Positions 17,755 through 25,513 of a stretch of 64,000 bases of DNA are shown here, one piece after another. How positions within the stretch are numbered: position 1 is the stretch's first letter; each line of letters begins with the position of its first letter. Source of the DNA: Janthinobacterium sp. PC23-8 (GTDB taxonomy: Bacteria > Pseudomonadota > Gammaproteobacteria > Burkholderiales > Burkholderiaceae_D); NCBI RefSeq assembly GCF_002250505.1, contig NZ_NJGY01000003.1, forward strand, positions 335,977 to 399,976, written 5' to 3'. Position numbers and translations under genes: made by a program. Under the pieces are notes generated by a model. It saw only the letters and a program-made list of their open reading frames with translations. It did no database searches and was not told where the DNA came from.

Positions 17755-18606
17755 ATGATGAATTTGCAGTACCGCCTGCCACTGGCGCCTCGCGCCTGCC
17801 TGCTTGCCTTGTCCCTGACCCTCGCCTTGCCCTTGTCGTGCCTGGCCGCAGCGTCCTCGTCCAGCGTGATGCTGGAAGAACTCACCAGCAGCGAATTGCG
17901 CGAACGCATCGCGCACGGCGCCACCACGGCCATTGTCCCGATCGGCGGCGTCGAGCAGAGCGGCCCGTATATCGCGCTGGGCAAGCACAATACGCGCGCC
18001 GGCATCCTGGCGCGCCAGATCGCGCAAAAGCTGGGCAATACCATCGTCGCGCCGGTCGTGTCCTACGTGCCGGAAGGCGCGATCTCACCGCCGGCCGGCC
18101 ATATGCGCCATGCGGGTACCATCTCGATACCGCCAGCCGCCTTTGAAGCCGTGCTCGAAGGCGCGGCCGCCAGCCTGCGCCAGCATGGTTTTCGCGACAT
18201 TGTCTTTATCGGTGACCATGGCGGCTACCAGAAGAACGAACAGAACGTCGCGGCCAAGCTGAACCGCGCCTGGAGCACGGGCGGCAAGGGGCAGGACGCG
18301 CGCGCCTGGGCTTTGCTCGACTATTACGACATCACCCAGACAAAATTCATTGCCGAGCTGCAGAAGCGCGGTTTCAGCACGGCCGAGATCGGCCTGCATG
18401 CCGGCCTGGCGGACGCGGCGCTGATGCTGGCGACCGAGCCGGCTATGGTGCGCAGCGAAGCCATGGTCCATGGCCCCAGGCCGGGCGTGGCCGACGGCGT
18501 GCGCGGCGACGCCACGCGCGCCACCGCCGAACTGGGCCAGATCGGCATCAAACTGCAGGTCGACACCTCGGTGGCGGCCATCAGGCAATGGCTGCAGCAC
18601 AAATAA
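17755..18606 (+). CDS. exported creatininase-family protein
   Basis: A 283-residue protein beginning with a clear signal peptide (PRACLLALSLTLALPLSCLAA). The creatininase fold is seen in PIGGVEQSGPYIALGKHNTRA and FIGDHGGYQ. Compared with cytoplasmic creatininases (EQHGPHLPLGTD), the first histidine is Ser and the aspartate position is His, while Glu and the H in DHGG remain. Metal binding is thus probably kept with changed ligands, and the substrate is unlikely to be creatinine. It is followed 48 bases later by a secreted beta-propeller gene, and the two probably work together in the periplasm. Either of two adjacent ATGs (17755, 17758) could be used. Confidence 0.78.
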   Translation: MMNLQYRLPLAPRACLLALSLTLALPLSCLAAASSSSVMLEELTSSELRERIAHGATTAIVPIGGVEQSGPYIALGKHNTRAGILARQIAQKLGNTIVAPVVSYVPEGAISPPAGHMRHAGTISIPPAAFEAVLEGAAASLRQHGFRDIVFIGDHGGYQKNEQNVAAKLNRAWSTGGKGQDARAWALLDYYDITQTKFIAELQKRGFSTAEIGLHAGLADAALMLATEPAMVRSEAMVHGPRPGVADGVRGDATRATAELGQIGIKLQVDTSVAAIRQWLQHK

Positions 18607-18654
18607 CTCTTTCCTCCCGGACGCCAGCGGGCGCCCGGCATTTGCAACGACAAT

Positions 18655-19944
18655 ATGCGAACTGACATGAAAACACTCCAACGACGCACCCTCGTCACCG
18701 TTTCCGCCCTGGCCGCCGCACTGGCCGGCCTGGGCGTGGCCAGCCAGGTCATCGGCGCGGCCGTTTCTGCACCCGCCTCGGCACCTGCAGCGGCGGCGCC
18801 CGCTTATTCGCCACTGCCCGGCATGCCGCCGCTGGTGGACCCGAAAAACGTCTATGGCAGCATCGGCGCGGCCAACATGAGCGCCGTGGTCAAGGACCAT
18901 CTGCCGCGCGTCTACGTACCCAATCTGCGTTCGAACGATGTGTATGTGATCGACCAGGAAAGCTTGAAAGTGGTCGACAAGTTCAAGGTCGGCCTGGGCC
19001 CGCAGCACGTGGTGCCGTCGTGGGATTTGCGCACCCTGTGGGTGGCCAACAATGCCGAGCGCACCGACAAGGGCAGCCTGACGCCGATCGATCCGCTGAC
19101 GGGCAAGCACGGCAAGGAAGTGGCGGTCGACGATCCGTACAATATGTATTACACGCCGGACGGCAAGTCGGCCATCGTGGTGGCCGAAGCGCGCCACCGC
19201 CTGGACTTCAGGGATCCGCAGACCATGGCGGTGCAGTATTCGATCGACACGCCGCAGTGCGGCGGCATCAACCATGCCGACTTTTCGAACGATGGCCGCT
19301 ACGCCATGTTCACCTGCGAATTCGACGGCACCATCGCCAAGATCGACCTGGTGGGTCGCAAGGTCGACGGTTACCTGAAGCTGCAGATGCCGGCCAAGCG
19401 CTTTGCCGAGTCCGGCCCTGTCGGCGGTCCGGCCAATGAAATCTGCAGCGTCAAGAAGGGCATGCCGCAGGACATACGCATTTCCCCGGATGGCAAGAAG
19501 TTCTTTATCGCCGACATGGACGCCGACGGCGTGCACATCGTCGATGGCGCCACCCTGAAGGAAATCGGCTTTATCCAGACCGGCGTCGGCGCGCACGGCC
19601 TGTACCCGAGCCGCGACGGCAAGAAACTGTACGTGGCCAACCGCGGCACGCACCGCATCCATGGCAAGCGCAATGGCAAGGGCAGCGTCAGCGTGATCGA
19701 TTTCGCCACCGAAAAAGTGGTGGCGCAGTGGGTGATCCCGGGCGGTGGCAGCCCCGACATGGGCAATGTCTCGGCCGACGGCAAATACCTGTGGCTGTCC
19801 GGCCGCTTCGACGACGTGGTCTACCGCATCGACACCGCCAGCGGCGACGTGAAGAAAGTGAAAGTGGGCCAGGAGCCGCATGGCCTGACCGTGTGGCCGC
19901 AGCCGGGCCGCTATTCGCTCGGTCATACGGGCAATCTGCGTTAA
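18655..19944 (+). CDS. exported YVTN/YncE-type beta-propeller protein
   Basis: A 429-residue protein (or 425 from the ATG at 18667). Residues 1-40 carry an RR-containing, alanine-rich signal peptide (QRRTLVTVSALAAALAGLG), possibly Tat-dependent, and then a Pro/Ala linker. The rest is a seven-bladed-propeller type repeat protein, with recurring blades such as RVYVPNLRSNDVYVIDQESLKVV, DIRISPDGKKFFIADMDADGVHIVD and KKLYVANRGTHRIHG. YncE-like propellers usually bind small ligands or partners and are not enzymes. It lies between a creatininase-like gene and a small membrane protein and is probably co-transcribed with both. Confidence 0.85.
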   Translation: MRTDMKTLQRRTLVTVSALAAALAGLGVASQVIGAAVSAPASAPAAAAPAYSPLPGMPPLVDPKNVYGSIGAANMSAVVKDHLPRVYVPNLRSNDVYVIDQESLKVVDKFKVGLGPQHVVPSWDLRTLWVANNAERTDKGSLTPIDPLTGKHGKEVAVDDPYNMYYTPDGKSAIVVAEARHRLDFRDPQTMAVQYSIDTPQCGGINHADFSNDGRYAMFTCEFDGTIAKIDLVGRKVDGYLKLQMPAKRFAESGPVGGPANEICSVKKGMPQDIRISPDGKKFFIADMDADGVHIVDGATLKEIGFIQTGVGAHGLYPSRDGKKLYVANRGTHRIHGKRNGKGSVSVIDFATEKVVAQWVIPGGGSPDMGNVSADGKYLWLSGRFDDVVYRIDTASGDVKKVKVGQEPHGLTVWPQPGRYSLGHTGNLR

Positions 19945-19951
19945 GGATGGC

Positions 19952-20266
19952 ATGAAAGCAGGCAGTACCTTGTACGCTGACGGCAGTGGCCGTTACGCGT
20001 ACGTGCATGCGGGCTTTTCCTGGCCCGCGTTTTTCCTCGGTCCCCTGTGGGCGGTCGCCAAGCGCCGCTGGTGGTGGCTGCTGCCCATGCTGTGCCTGGA
20101 CGTTGTGCTGTCGGCCTGCGCCGAGCTGGCCGATATCCAGGGCAGGGAGGCGGCGATGCTGCTGGCCAGCTGCGTGCAGCTGTCCTACCTGCTGCTGCGC
20201 GGCTGGTATGGCAACCGCTGGCTGGCGGCGTCGCTGGAGCGCCAGGGCTATACGCGGGTCGGTTGA
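19952..20266 (+). CDS. DUF2628-like small membrane protein
   Basis: A 104-residue protein seven bases after the beta-propeller stop, with AAGGA before the start. The pattern AYVHAGFSWPAFFLGPLWAVAKRRWWW, a tryptophan- and proline-rich amphipathic start leading into two or three membrane helices, is typical of DUF2628 proteins. These small inner-membrane proteins have no established function. The tail YGNRWLAASLERQGYTRV is the usual basic cytoplasmic end. Close spacing suggests it belongs to the creatininase/propeller operon. Confidence 0.72.
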   Translation: MKAGSTLYADGSGRYAYVHAGFSWPAFFLGPLWAVAKRRWWWLLPMLCLDVVLSACAELADIQGREAAMLLASCVQLSYLLLRGWYGNRWLAASLERQGYTRVG

Positions 20267-20511
20267 AACGGCCTGCCCGGCCCGTATGGCGTCTTCTGCT
20301 CTGTCTTGCGCCTCGCCAAGGGTGCGCAGGCCCTGCTGCATTCTTTGCGCAGCCTTGCGCATCTTTGAGCCAGATCAACCCTGGCCCGTGGTGCTCACGT
20401 AGCCTTGTGACTCGCGTTGTAAAGCAGCTGTCCTCCATGCAGTCATGTTTCTCGCGTATAGCCTGATGCCGTTTTGGCGTCTCAATCCCATGTCACGTTA
20501 AAGGAAACTCC

Positions 20512-21156
20512 ATGTATCCATACTCGCGTAATGTCACTCCTGCCGCAAAAAGCCACCTGGAAGCCCAATTGTCGTTCTTTAACGGCATCACGAAATCGTT
20601 GTTCCATTCGGTGCAGCAAATCAGCGACCTGCATGTGCAACTGGCGCAAAGCCTGCTGGAAGAAGCCACCATCGCCACGCACAACATGATCACGGTCGAG
20701 CGTCCCGAAGATGCGCTCCGTGTGGCTGCCGCCTCGGGCCAGCCGGCCGCCGAACAGCTGCGTGTGTATCAGCAACAACTGTCGCGCGTGGCCGCCGACA
20801 CCCAGGTGGAACTGGCCACTGTGGCCGAGCAGCACGTGTCCGAAACCAGCCGCACCGCCAAGGCCCTGGCCGAGGAAGTGGCCCGTACGGCTTCGGAAGA
20901 AACGGAAAAAAACCTGCGCAAGCAGCAAGAAACCATGCAGCGTATCGCAGAGCCGTTCCAAGCTTTCCAGAACGGTAACGGCTACAGCCGCGACCAGCGC
21001 GCCCAGGGTCGTGAAGGCCAGAGCCTGCAAAGCGGCGGCCAGGGCAGCGCCCAAGGTGGTGGCCAGTCCGCCAGCGAAAGCGCCAGCGGCGGTGCACAAG
21101 CATCGGCCAGCCATGCCACGGGCAGCCAAAGCAAGACCAGCAGCCGCAAGGAGTAA
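20512..21156 (+). CDS. phasin family protein
   Basis: A 214-residue protein preceded by AAAGGAAAC. Residues 10-150 are amphipathic helices of the phasin type (SHLEAQLSFFNGITKSLFHS, QISDLHVQLAQSLLEEA), the domain that coats polyhydroxyalkanoate granules. The last 60 residues are a low-complexity Gly/Ser/Gln/Ala tail (SGGQGSAQGGGQ), ending SSRKE. The tail is longer than in many phasins. It is a single gene ended by a strong intrinsic terminator. Its presence implies PHA storage, although no PHA synthase is in this window. Confidence 0.88.
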   Translation: MYPYSRNVTPAAKSHLEAQLSFFNGITKSLFHSVQQISDLHVQLAQSLLEEATIATHNMITVERPEDALRVAAASGQPAAEQLRVYQQQLSRVAADTQVELATVAEQHVSETSRTAKALAEEVARTASEETEKNLRKQQETMQRIAEPFQAFQNGNGYSRDQRAQGREGQSLQSGGQGSAQGGGQSASESASGGAQASASHATGSQSKTSSRKE

Positions 21157-21256
21157 GAAACAGCATCGGCCTGCCAAGGCAGCGCTGTCGGCACGGGGAC
21201 CGAGACCCGGGCAGGCAGCGCCATCCTGAACCCTGGCTGATGCGGTAGTTCGCCTG

Positions 21257-21289
21257 CGCCCGTCCCTTACCGGACGGGCGTTTTTGTTT
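21257..21289 (+). terminator. intrinsic terminator of the phasin gene
   Basis: A perfect 9-bp stem, CGCCCGTCC (21257-21265) pairing with GGACGGGCG (21272-21280), with a 6-base loop and TTTTTGTTT after it. The loop contains the stop codon of the convergent hydrolase gene (21267-21269 read on the minus strand), so that gene's 3' end is inside the hairpin. Confidence 0.85.
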
Positions 21290-22169
21290 CTGGCCCGCTG
21301 TTGGCGTCGATAAAGGCGCTGATATGGTCCAGCGTGGGCGCCAGCCTGCGCAAGGGACCGGCCAGCGAAGCGACCAGGGTAGCGTGGCTGACGCCGTCCA
21401 GATACTGTTCCGTCACGGGACGGCCTTGTGCGCGCAGGGCGGCGGCCAGGCCACCGGTGTTGCGCCTGGGATCGACCAGCTTGTCGTGGCCACGCCGGGG
21501 CGCGATCAGCAGCGCCGGCGGCGCCGTTGCCGTGACATGGTTGACCGGCTGCGAGGAGGCGGGCGTGTCGGGGAAGAAAAACACCGGTTTCGTATCCGGG
21601 TTCTCGATCGGCAGGAAGTCATACGGGCCGGCCAGGCCGATCCAGCCGCGCAAGTCTTGCTGGCGCATGCCGTGCCGGGCCAGCCAGCTGGCGTCGAGCG
21701 CCACCATGGCCGCGTTATAGGCGCCCGCGCTATGACCCATCACGAACAGACGGGCCGGATCGCCGCCGTAGCGGCGCACTTCGAGTGACGTCCAGGCCAC
21801 GGCGCGCGCTGCGTCCTGCAGTATTTCCGGGTAATGCACTTGCGGATACAGGCGGTAGTCGGCGATCACTGCCACATAGCCGCGCGAGGCGAGCGCATGG
21901 CCGACAAACGCATAGTCGGCGCGCCCGCCGCTATTCCAGTTGCCGCCATAAAAAAACACCACCACCGGCGCCAGGCCCGCGTGGTGCTTCGGTGCATACA
22001 CATCGAGCTTTTGCCGGGACAACGGTCCATACGACAGGTCGGGCGTGACTGTCGATGCGCTGCCTGAGGACAAGGCATTGATGGCGCTCAGCGGAGAACA
22101 GGCCAGCAGGCCGGCCGTTACGGGAATAAATGCGAGCAGAGTCAATATCGTGCTGCGTGCAATGCTCAT
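21267..22169 (-). CDS. alpha/beta-hydrolase lipoprotein
   Basis: A 300-residue protein with a lipoprotein signal peptide: a hydrophobic stretch (ILTLLAFIPVTAGLLACSP) with lipobox L-L-A-C at about residue 23. The hydrolase core follows: the oxyanion loop VVVFFYGGNWNSGGR, the strand VAVIADYRLYPQ and the nucleophile elbow GHSAGA (Ser near residue 147). Candidate acid and base are the Asp in RRGHDKLVDP and the His in DGVSHATL near the C-terminus. It is most like carboxylesterase/BD-FAE family enzymes, here anchored to the membrane. The natural ester substrate is unknown. Confidence 0.85.
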   Translation of the reverse strand: MSIARSTILTLLAFIPVTAGLLACSPLSAINALSSGSASTVTPDLSYGPLSRQKLDVYAPKHHAGLAPVVVFFYGGNWNSGGRADYAFVGHALASRGYVAVIADYRLYPQVHYPEILQDAARAVAWTSLEVRRYGGDPARLFVMGHSAGAYNAAMVALDASWLARHGMRQQDLRGWIGLAGPYDFLPIENPDTKPVFFFPDTPASSQPVNHVTATAPPALLIAPRRGHDKLVDPRRNTGGLAAALRAQGRPVTEQYLDGVSHATLVASLAGPLRRLAPTLDHISAFIDANSGPETKTPVR

Positions 22170-22256
22170 GGAATCTGCCTGTGTTGAATTGTTGCTTGAT
22201 TGTTGTATCAGTGTAGGCCTTGCGCGGCGGCAGGCGCACACTGCTGGCCAGTAGTC

Positions 22257-23153
22257 TTACGGTTGCAGCAGCCATGTGCGGGCCGTGGCGATCACCGCAT
22301 CGGACAGGGTGCGCGTGAGCGGCGTCTGGATATCCCAGGCGTGCCAGATCAACGGCACGTCGAGCGCCTGGCCGGCCGCCACGTCGACCAGGCGGCCGCC
22401 GGCCAGCGCCGTTTCCGCCTGCAGCAGCGGCACCATGCCGTAGGCGTAGCCCATTTCGATCAGGCGCACGAAGTCGCGCGCCGAGCCCAGTACATGGTGC
22501 GGATAGCGGCCCGTATAGCCGAGCCGGTGTTCGAGGTAGCGTTCATGCAGCGCATCCTTGCTGCCGAAGGTGATGGCGGGCGCCTGGCTGACGGCTTCGG
22601 TCGTGAAACCGTCGGCAAACCAGCGCCTGGCAAACGTGGGCGAGGCCACGCACAGATAGCGCATGGCGCCGAGCGGCGTGGCGGTGGTGCCGGCCACCAG
22701 GTCGGTGGCGCTGGTGACGCAGGCAAACACGCGTCCCTCGCGCAACTGGCTCAGGGTATGGTCCTGGTCGTCGAGGCGTATGTCGAGCAGGCACGACGGC
22801 GGGTTCAAGAGCGGCCCCAGCGCTTCGGGTATCCAGGTGGCGGCGCTGTCGGCGTTGACGGCGATCGCCAGTTCCGGCAGGCGCGTGCTGGGGCCGGGCT
22901 GGGTGTCGAGCGCCGCTTCGAGCAGCTTGACTTGCCGGTAGTGGGCAATCAGGCGCTGGCCCGCTTCGGTCGGCGCCGGCGGCTGGCTGCGAATGACCAG
23001 CAAAGTGCCTTCCAGGTTTTCCAGCGTGCGGATGCGCTGCGAGACGGCCGGCTGGCTGATGGCCAGCGCCTGCGCCGCTTTTTCAAAGCTGCCCAGTCCG
23101 ATGACGGCGTCGAGCGCGGCCAGCCCCCGGTAGTCGACTACGCGCATAAACAT
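22257..23153 (-). CDS. argP: ArgP (IciA)-like LysR regulator of arginine/lysine export
   Basis: A 298-residue LysR-family regulator. The helix-turn-helix is SFEKAAQALAISQPAVSQRI near residues 22-42, followed by TLLVIRSQPPAPTEAGQRL. The pattern DYRGLAALDAVIGLGSFE at the N-terminus is the ArgP signature. ArgP activates the argO exporter gene in response to arginine and represses with lysine. Here the argO-like gene lies on the opposite strand, divergent, which supports the assignment. The usual short shared regulatory region is enlarged to about 450 bases by an inserted MITE-like element. Confidence 0.87.
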   Translation of the reverse strand: MFMRVVDYRGLAALDAVIGLGSFEKAAQALAISQPAVSQRIRTLENLEGTLLVIRSQPPAPTEAGQRLIAHYRQVKLLEAALDTQPGPSTRLPELAIAVNADSAATWIPEALGPLLNPPSCLLDIRLDDQDHTLSQLREGRVFACVTSATDLVAGTTATPLGAMRYLCVASPTFARRWFADGFTTEAVSQAPAITFGSKDALHERYLEHRLGYTGRYPHHVLGSARDFVRLIEMGYAYGMVPLLQAETALAGGRLVDVAAGQALDVPLIWHAWDIQTPLTRTLSDAVIATARTWLLQP

Positions 23154-23310
23154 CTCTTATATAAGGTTAGAATCATTGATTATACTTATATTTACTTTTC
23201 CTTTACACTGATGTCTTAGGGTAACAACTTCCTTCGCGCGCGGCACCGCCGGCACAGCCGGCAACGCCAAGATCATGGCGCCCACCGTCCTTCTACCTTT
23301 TACAGCCTCG
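23154..23310. promoter_or_regulatory. argP-proximal part of the argP/argO intergenic region
   Basis: Between the argP start and the MITE. The first 60 bases are AT-rich (TATATAAGGTTAGAATCATTG, TTATACTTATATTTAC), as expected for the argP promoter and the ArgP binding site. The remainder (about 23225-23310) is GC-rich. No exact operator could be defined by eye. Confidence 0.4.
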
Positions 23311-23543
23311 GCTAAGTAAGTGCCAAGAAATTATTGTGAAATTATGACGAACAGAACCGGATGGCGGAGCAGGGAATTCGCGGGACCTGTCCCGCGCCTG
23401 CGCAACGGTATCGCCTTGCAAGGCGATACTCCCGCAAAGGCGCCCGATGCGACGCAGTGCGGGCACTGCGAGCAGCGGGCAACGCCGCAGAGCGCCGGTT
23501 ATGGAAGTCAGAATCCACAAGAATTTATGCGTACTTGCTTAGC
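23311..23543 (-). mobile_element. MITE-like element, copy A (233 bp)
   Basis: The element is bounded by 11-bp inverted repeats, GCTAAGTAAGT at the left and ACTTGCTTAGC at the right, with one mismatch. The whole sequence recurs in the opposite orientation at 33509-33752. Copy A lacks a 12-base stretch near one end and has one extra base near the other. No transposase is encoded. Its outer 26 bases resemble the terminal repeats of the IS630-family element at 37576-38648, so it may have been moved by a transposase of that kind. It lies between argP and argO. No clear target duplication was seen. Confidence 0.8.
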
Positions 23544-23603
23544 CTCTTGCCGGCCGGGCGTGGGCGGCTGCGCGCGAACGGAAAGCACTGGAAAGGAAAT
23601 ACC

Positions 23604-24209
23604 ATGGATAGCGCAATTTTTTTGAAAGGCATGGGCCTGGGCGCCAGCCTGATCGTGGCCATCGGCACGCAAAACGCTTTTCTGTTGAAACAGGGCCTGA
23701 AACGCCACTATGTGCTGACCTGCATCCTGGTCTGCCTGCTGTGCGACGCCCTGCTGATTTCGGCCGGCGTGGCCGGCATGGGCACCGTTATCGCCGACAA
23801 CCCCAGCTTCCTGCTGTGGGCCAAGGCTGGCGGCGCCACCTTCCTGATCGCCTACGGCTTGCGGGCAGCGAAATCGGCCTGGCGTCCCGCCGCCTTGACG
23901 GCCTCGACCGCCAAGGCGCCGGACGGCTACTGGGCCGTGATCGGCGCGGCGCTGGCCTTCAGCTTGCTGAACCCGCACGCCTTTCTCGACACGGTGATAC
24001 TGCTCGGTTCGATCGGCGGCCAGCACGAAGGCAGCGGCCGCGTGTATTTTGCCGGCGGCGCCATCATGGCCTCGGCGCTGTGGTTTTTCGTGCTCGGTTT
24101 CGGCGCGCGCTACCTGGCGCCCGTGTTCGCCAGGCCCGTCGCCTGGCGCGTGCTCGACGGTATTATTGCGCTGGTGATGTGGGCGATTGCCGCCTCGCTG
24201 TTCCTGTAA
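23604..24209 (+). CDS. argO: LysE/ArgO family amino-acid exporter
   Basis: A 201-residue inner-membrane protein starting after AAAGGAAATACC. Six membrane segments are apparent. The N-terminal signature GASLIVAIGTQNAFLLKQGL is characteristic of the LysE/ArgO branch (G-x-Q-N-x-F-x-L). The mid-protein LNPHAFLDTVILLGSIG is also typical of the family. ArgO exports arginine and sometimes lysine or toxic analogues. It is controlled by ArgP, encoded divergently upstream. A longer reading upstream would run through the MITE and is not credible. Confidence 0.9.
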   Translation: MDSAIFLKGMGLGASLIVAIGTQNAFLLKQGLKRHYVLTCILVCLLCDALLISAGVAGMGTVIADNPSFLLWAKAGGATFLIAYGLRAAKSAWRPAALTASTAKAPDGYWAVIGAALAFSLLNPHAFLDTVILLGSIGGQHEGSGRVYFAGGAIMASALWFFVLGFGARYLAPVFARPVAWRVLDGIIALVMWAIAASLFL

Positions 24210-24283
24210 GCTACGCCTGCGGAAGGCGGCAGCGATTTCTGCTAAGGTAGGGTTTTTATGAATCAGCCAGCGGCTCCATTATC

Positions 24284-24742
24284 ATGACCTCGACCACGCC
24301 AGAAGCCCTGCATATCGTCTGCCCCCATTGCGACGCCGTCAACCGGTTGCCGCCGGCGCGCCTGCGTGAGCAGCCTGCCTGCGGCAAATGCCATAAGGAT
24401 TTGTTTACCGGCGCGCCGGTGGACCTGTCGAGCGCGCGCTTTTTGAAGCATATCGAGCGCACCGACCTTCCCGTGCTGGTCGACTTCTGGGCGCCATGGT
24501 GCGGCCCCTGCCGCACCATGACCCCGTTCTACGCCCAGGCCGCGCGTACCCTGGAGCCGGCGTTTCGGGTGCTCAAAGTCAATACCGAAGCGTCGCAGGA
24601 CATCGCCGCCCGCTATGCCATCCGCAGCATCCCGACCCTGGCGCTGTTCCAGAACGGCATCGAAGTGGCGCGCCAGCCGGGCGCGGTCGATGCCAATACG
24701 ATCATCAGCTGGGCGCGCTCGAAGGCGCAGTTGTCGGCGTAG
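24284..24742 (+). CDS. trxC: thioredoxin 2 (TrxC)
   Basis: A 152-residue protein with the TrxC layout. An N-terminal zinc-binding segment has two CxxC pairs (CPHC near residue 13, CGKC near residue 33). The thioredoxin domain carries the active site FWAPWCGPCRTM near residue 70 and the cis-proline SIPTLALF near residue 120. It reduces disulfides in the cytoplasm and is often induced by oxidative stress. Full length for the family. Confidence 0.93.
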   Translation: MTSTTPEALHIVCPHCDAVNRLPPARLREQPACGKCHKDLFTGAPVDLSSARFLKHIERTDLPVLVDFWAPWCGPCRTMTPFYAQAARTLEPAFRVLKVNTEASQDIAARYAIRSIPTLALFQNGIEVARQPGAVDANTIISWARSKAQLSA

Positions 24743-24840
24743 TCATGGCTTCATGGGCGGCTATGTTCCGTTGGTGGACTGTGGCCGCCAGCTTGCCCGG
24801 TGCTTAATGCTCAATGCATGCGCTTGCAGTCATGGGGGCA

Positions 24841-25479
24841 TTAATTCTGCCACGACCGTCCCGTGGCGATCGCCAGAATAAAGTCAAGGCGCCGCTCCTC
24901 CGAAGCACAATGTCCGTCCACGGCCTCGTCGTCGGCCTTCAGGACCAGCATGGTCCCTTCGAGTTGGGCGGCAATCAGTTCGACACGCTCGTCGAGTTGC
25001 GCAGGCGAAAGTGCGCCATTCACGGACTGCAGCACCGTGCGGATTCTGCTGAAGTATTCTTGATAGAGCTGGCGCAACATTTCCTCGATGACAGGGTCGC
25101 GCTGCGCCACCGAGGCCAACTCGAAGAAAAAGAAGCGCACCGAGCGGCGCGCGTTCATGCGCAAGTAGTATCGGCAGCATTCCCGGAACGCCGCTTCAGC
25201 GCTCGCCATGCTCTGTGTGCTGAGGAAGGCCGCAAGTTCGGCGTCGAACGATGCGACCGCCTGTTCCAATGCCGCATACTGCAGTGACTGGGTGGTCGGG
25301 AAGTAGTGCTGGATGTTGAAAAGTCTGATGTTAAGCGCCGTGGCCACACTTCTGAGCGAGAAATGGCTGACGCCATTTTGCAGTAACAAGTTGCGGGCCT
25401 CGGTGACAATGGCGGCGACCTTTTCGTTGCCGCGCATGGTCGGCGCGACCGGTATGAAGCTGTACAGCCTGGTTGACAT
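24841..25479 (-). CDS. TetR/AcrR-family regulator of the amine operon
   Basis: A 212-residue protein, start at MSTRLYSFIP (25479). The TetR helix-turn-helix is VAAIVTEARNLLLQNG followed by FSLRSVATALNIRLFNIQHYF (residues 20-65). The C-terminal ligand domain is helical. It is the last gene downstream of an amine oxidase, an NTF2-like protein and an APC permease, all on the same strand. It is therefore the probable local repressor, acting at the palindrome at 28896-28917. The likely inducer is the amine or polyamine substrate. Close in style to the regulators that sit beside puu-like genes. Confidence 0.85.
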   Translation of the reverse strand: MSTRLYSFIPVAPTMRGNEKVAAIVTEARNLLLQNGVSHFSLRSVATALNIRLFNIQHYFPTTQSLQYAALEQAVASFDAELAAFLSTQSMASAEAAFRECCRYYLRMNARRSVRFFFFELASVAQRDPVIEEMLRQLYQEYFSRIRTVLQSVNGALSPAQLDERVELIAAQLEGTMLVLKADDEAVDGHCASEERRLDFILAIATGRSWQN

Positions 25480-25513
25480 GTTCGATGGTCTTACGGCTGT
25501 GCGACTCTCGCGG

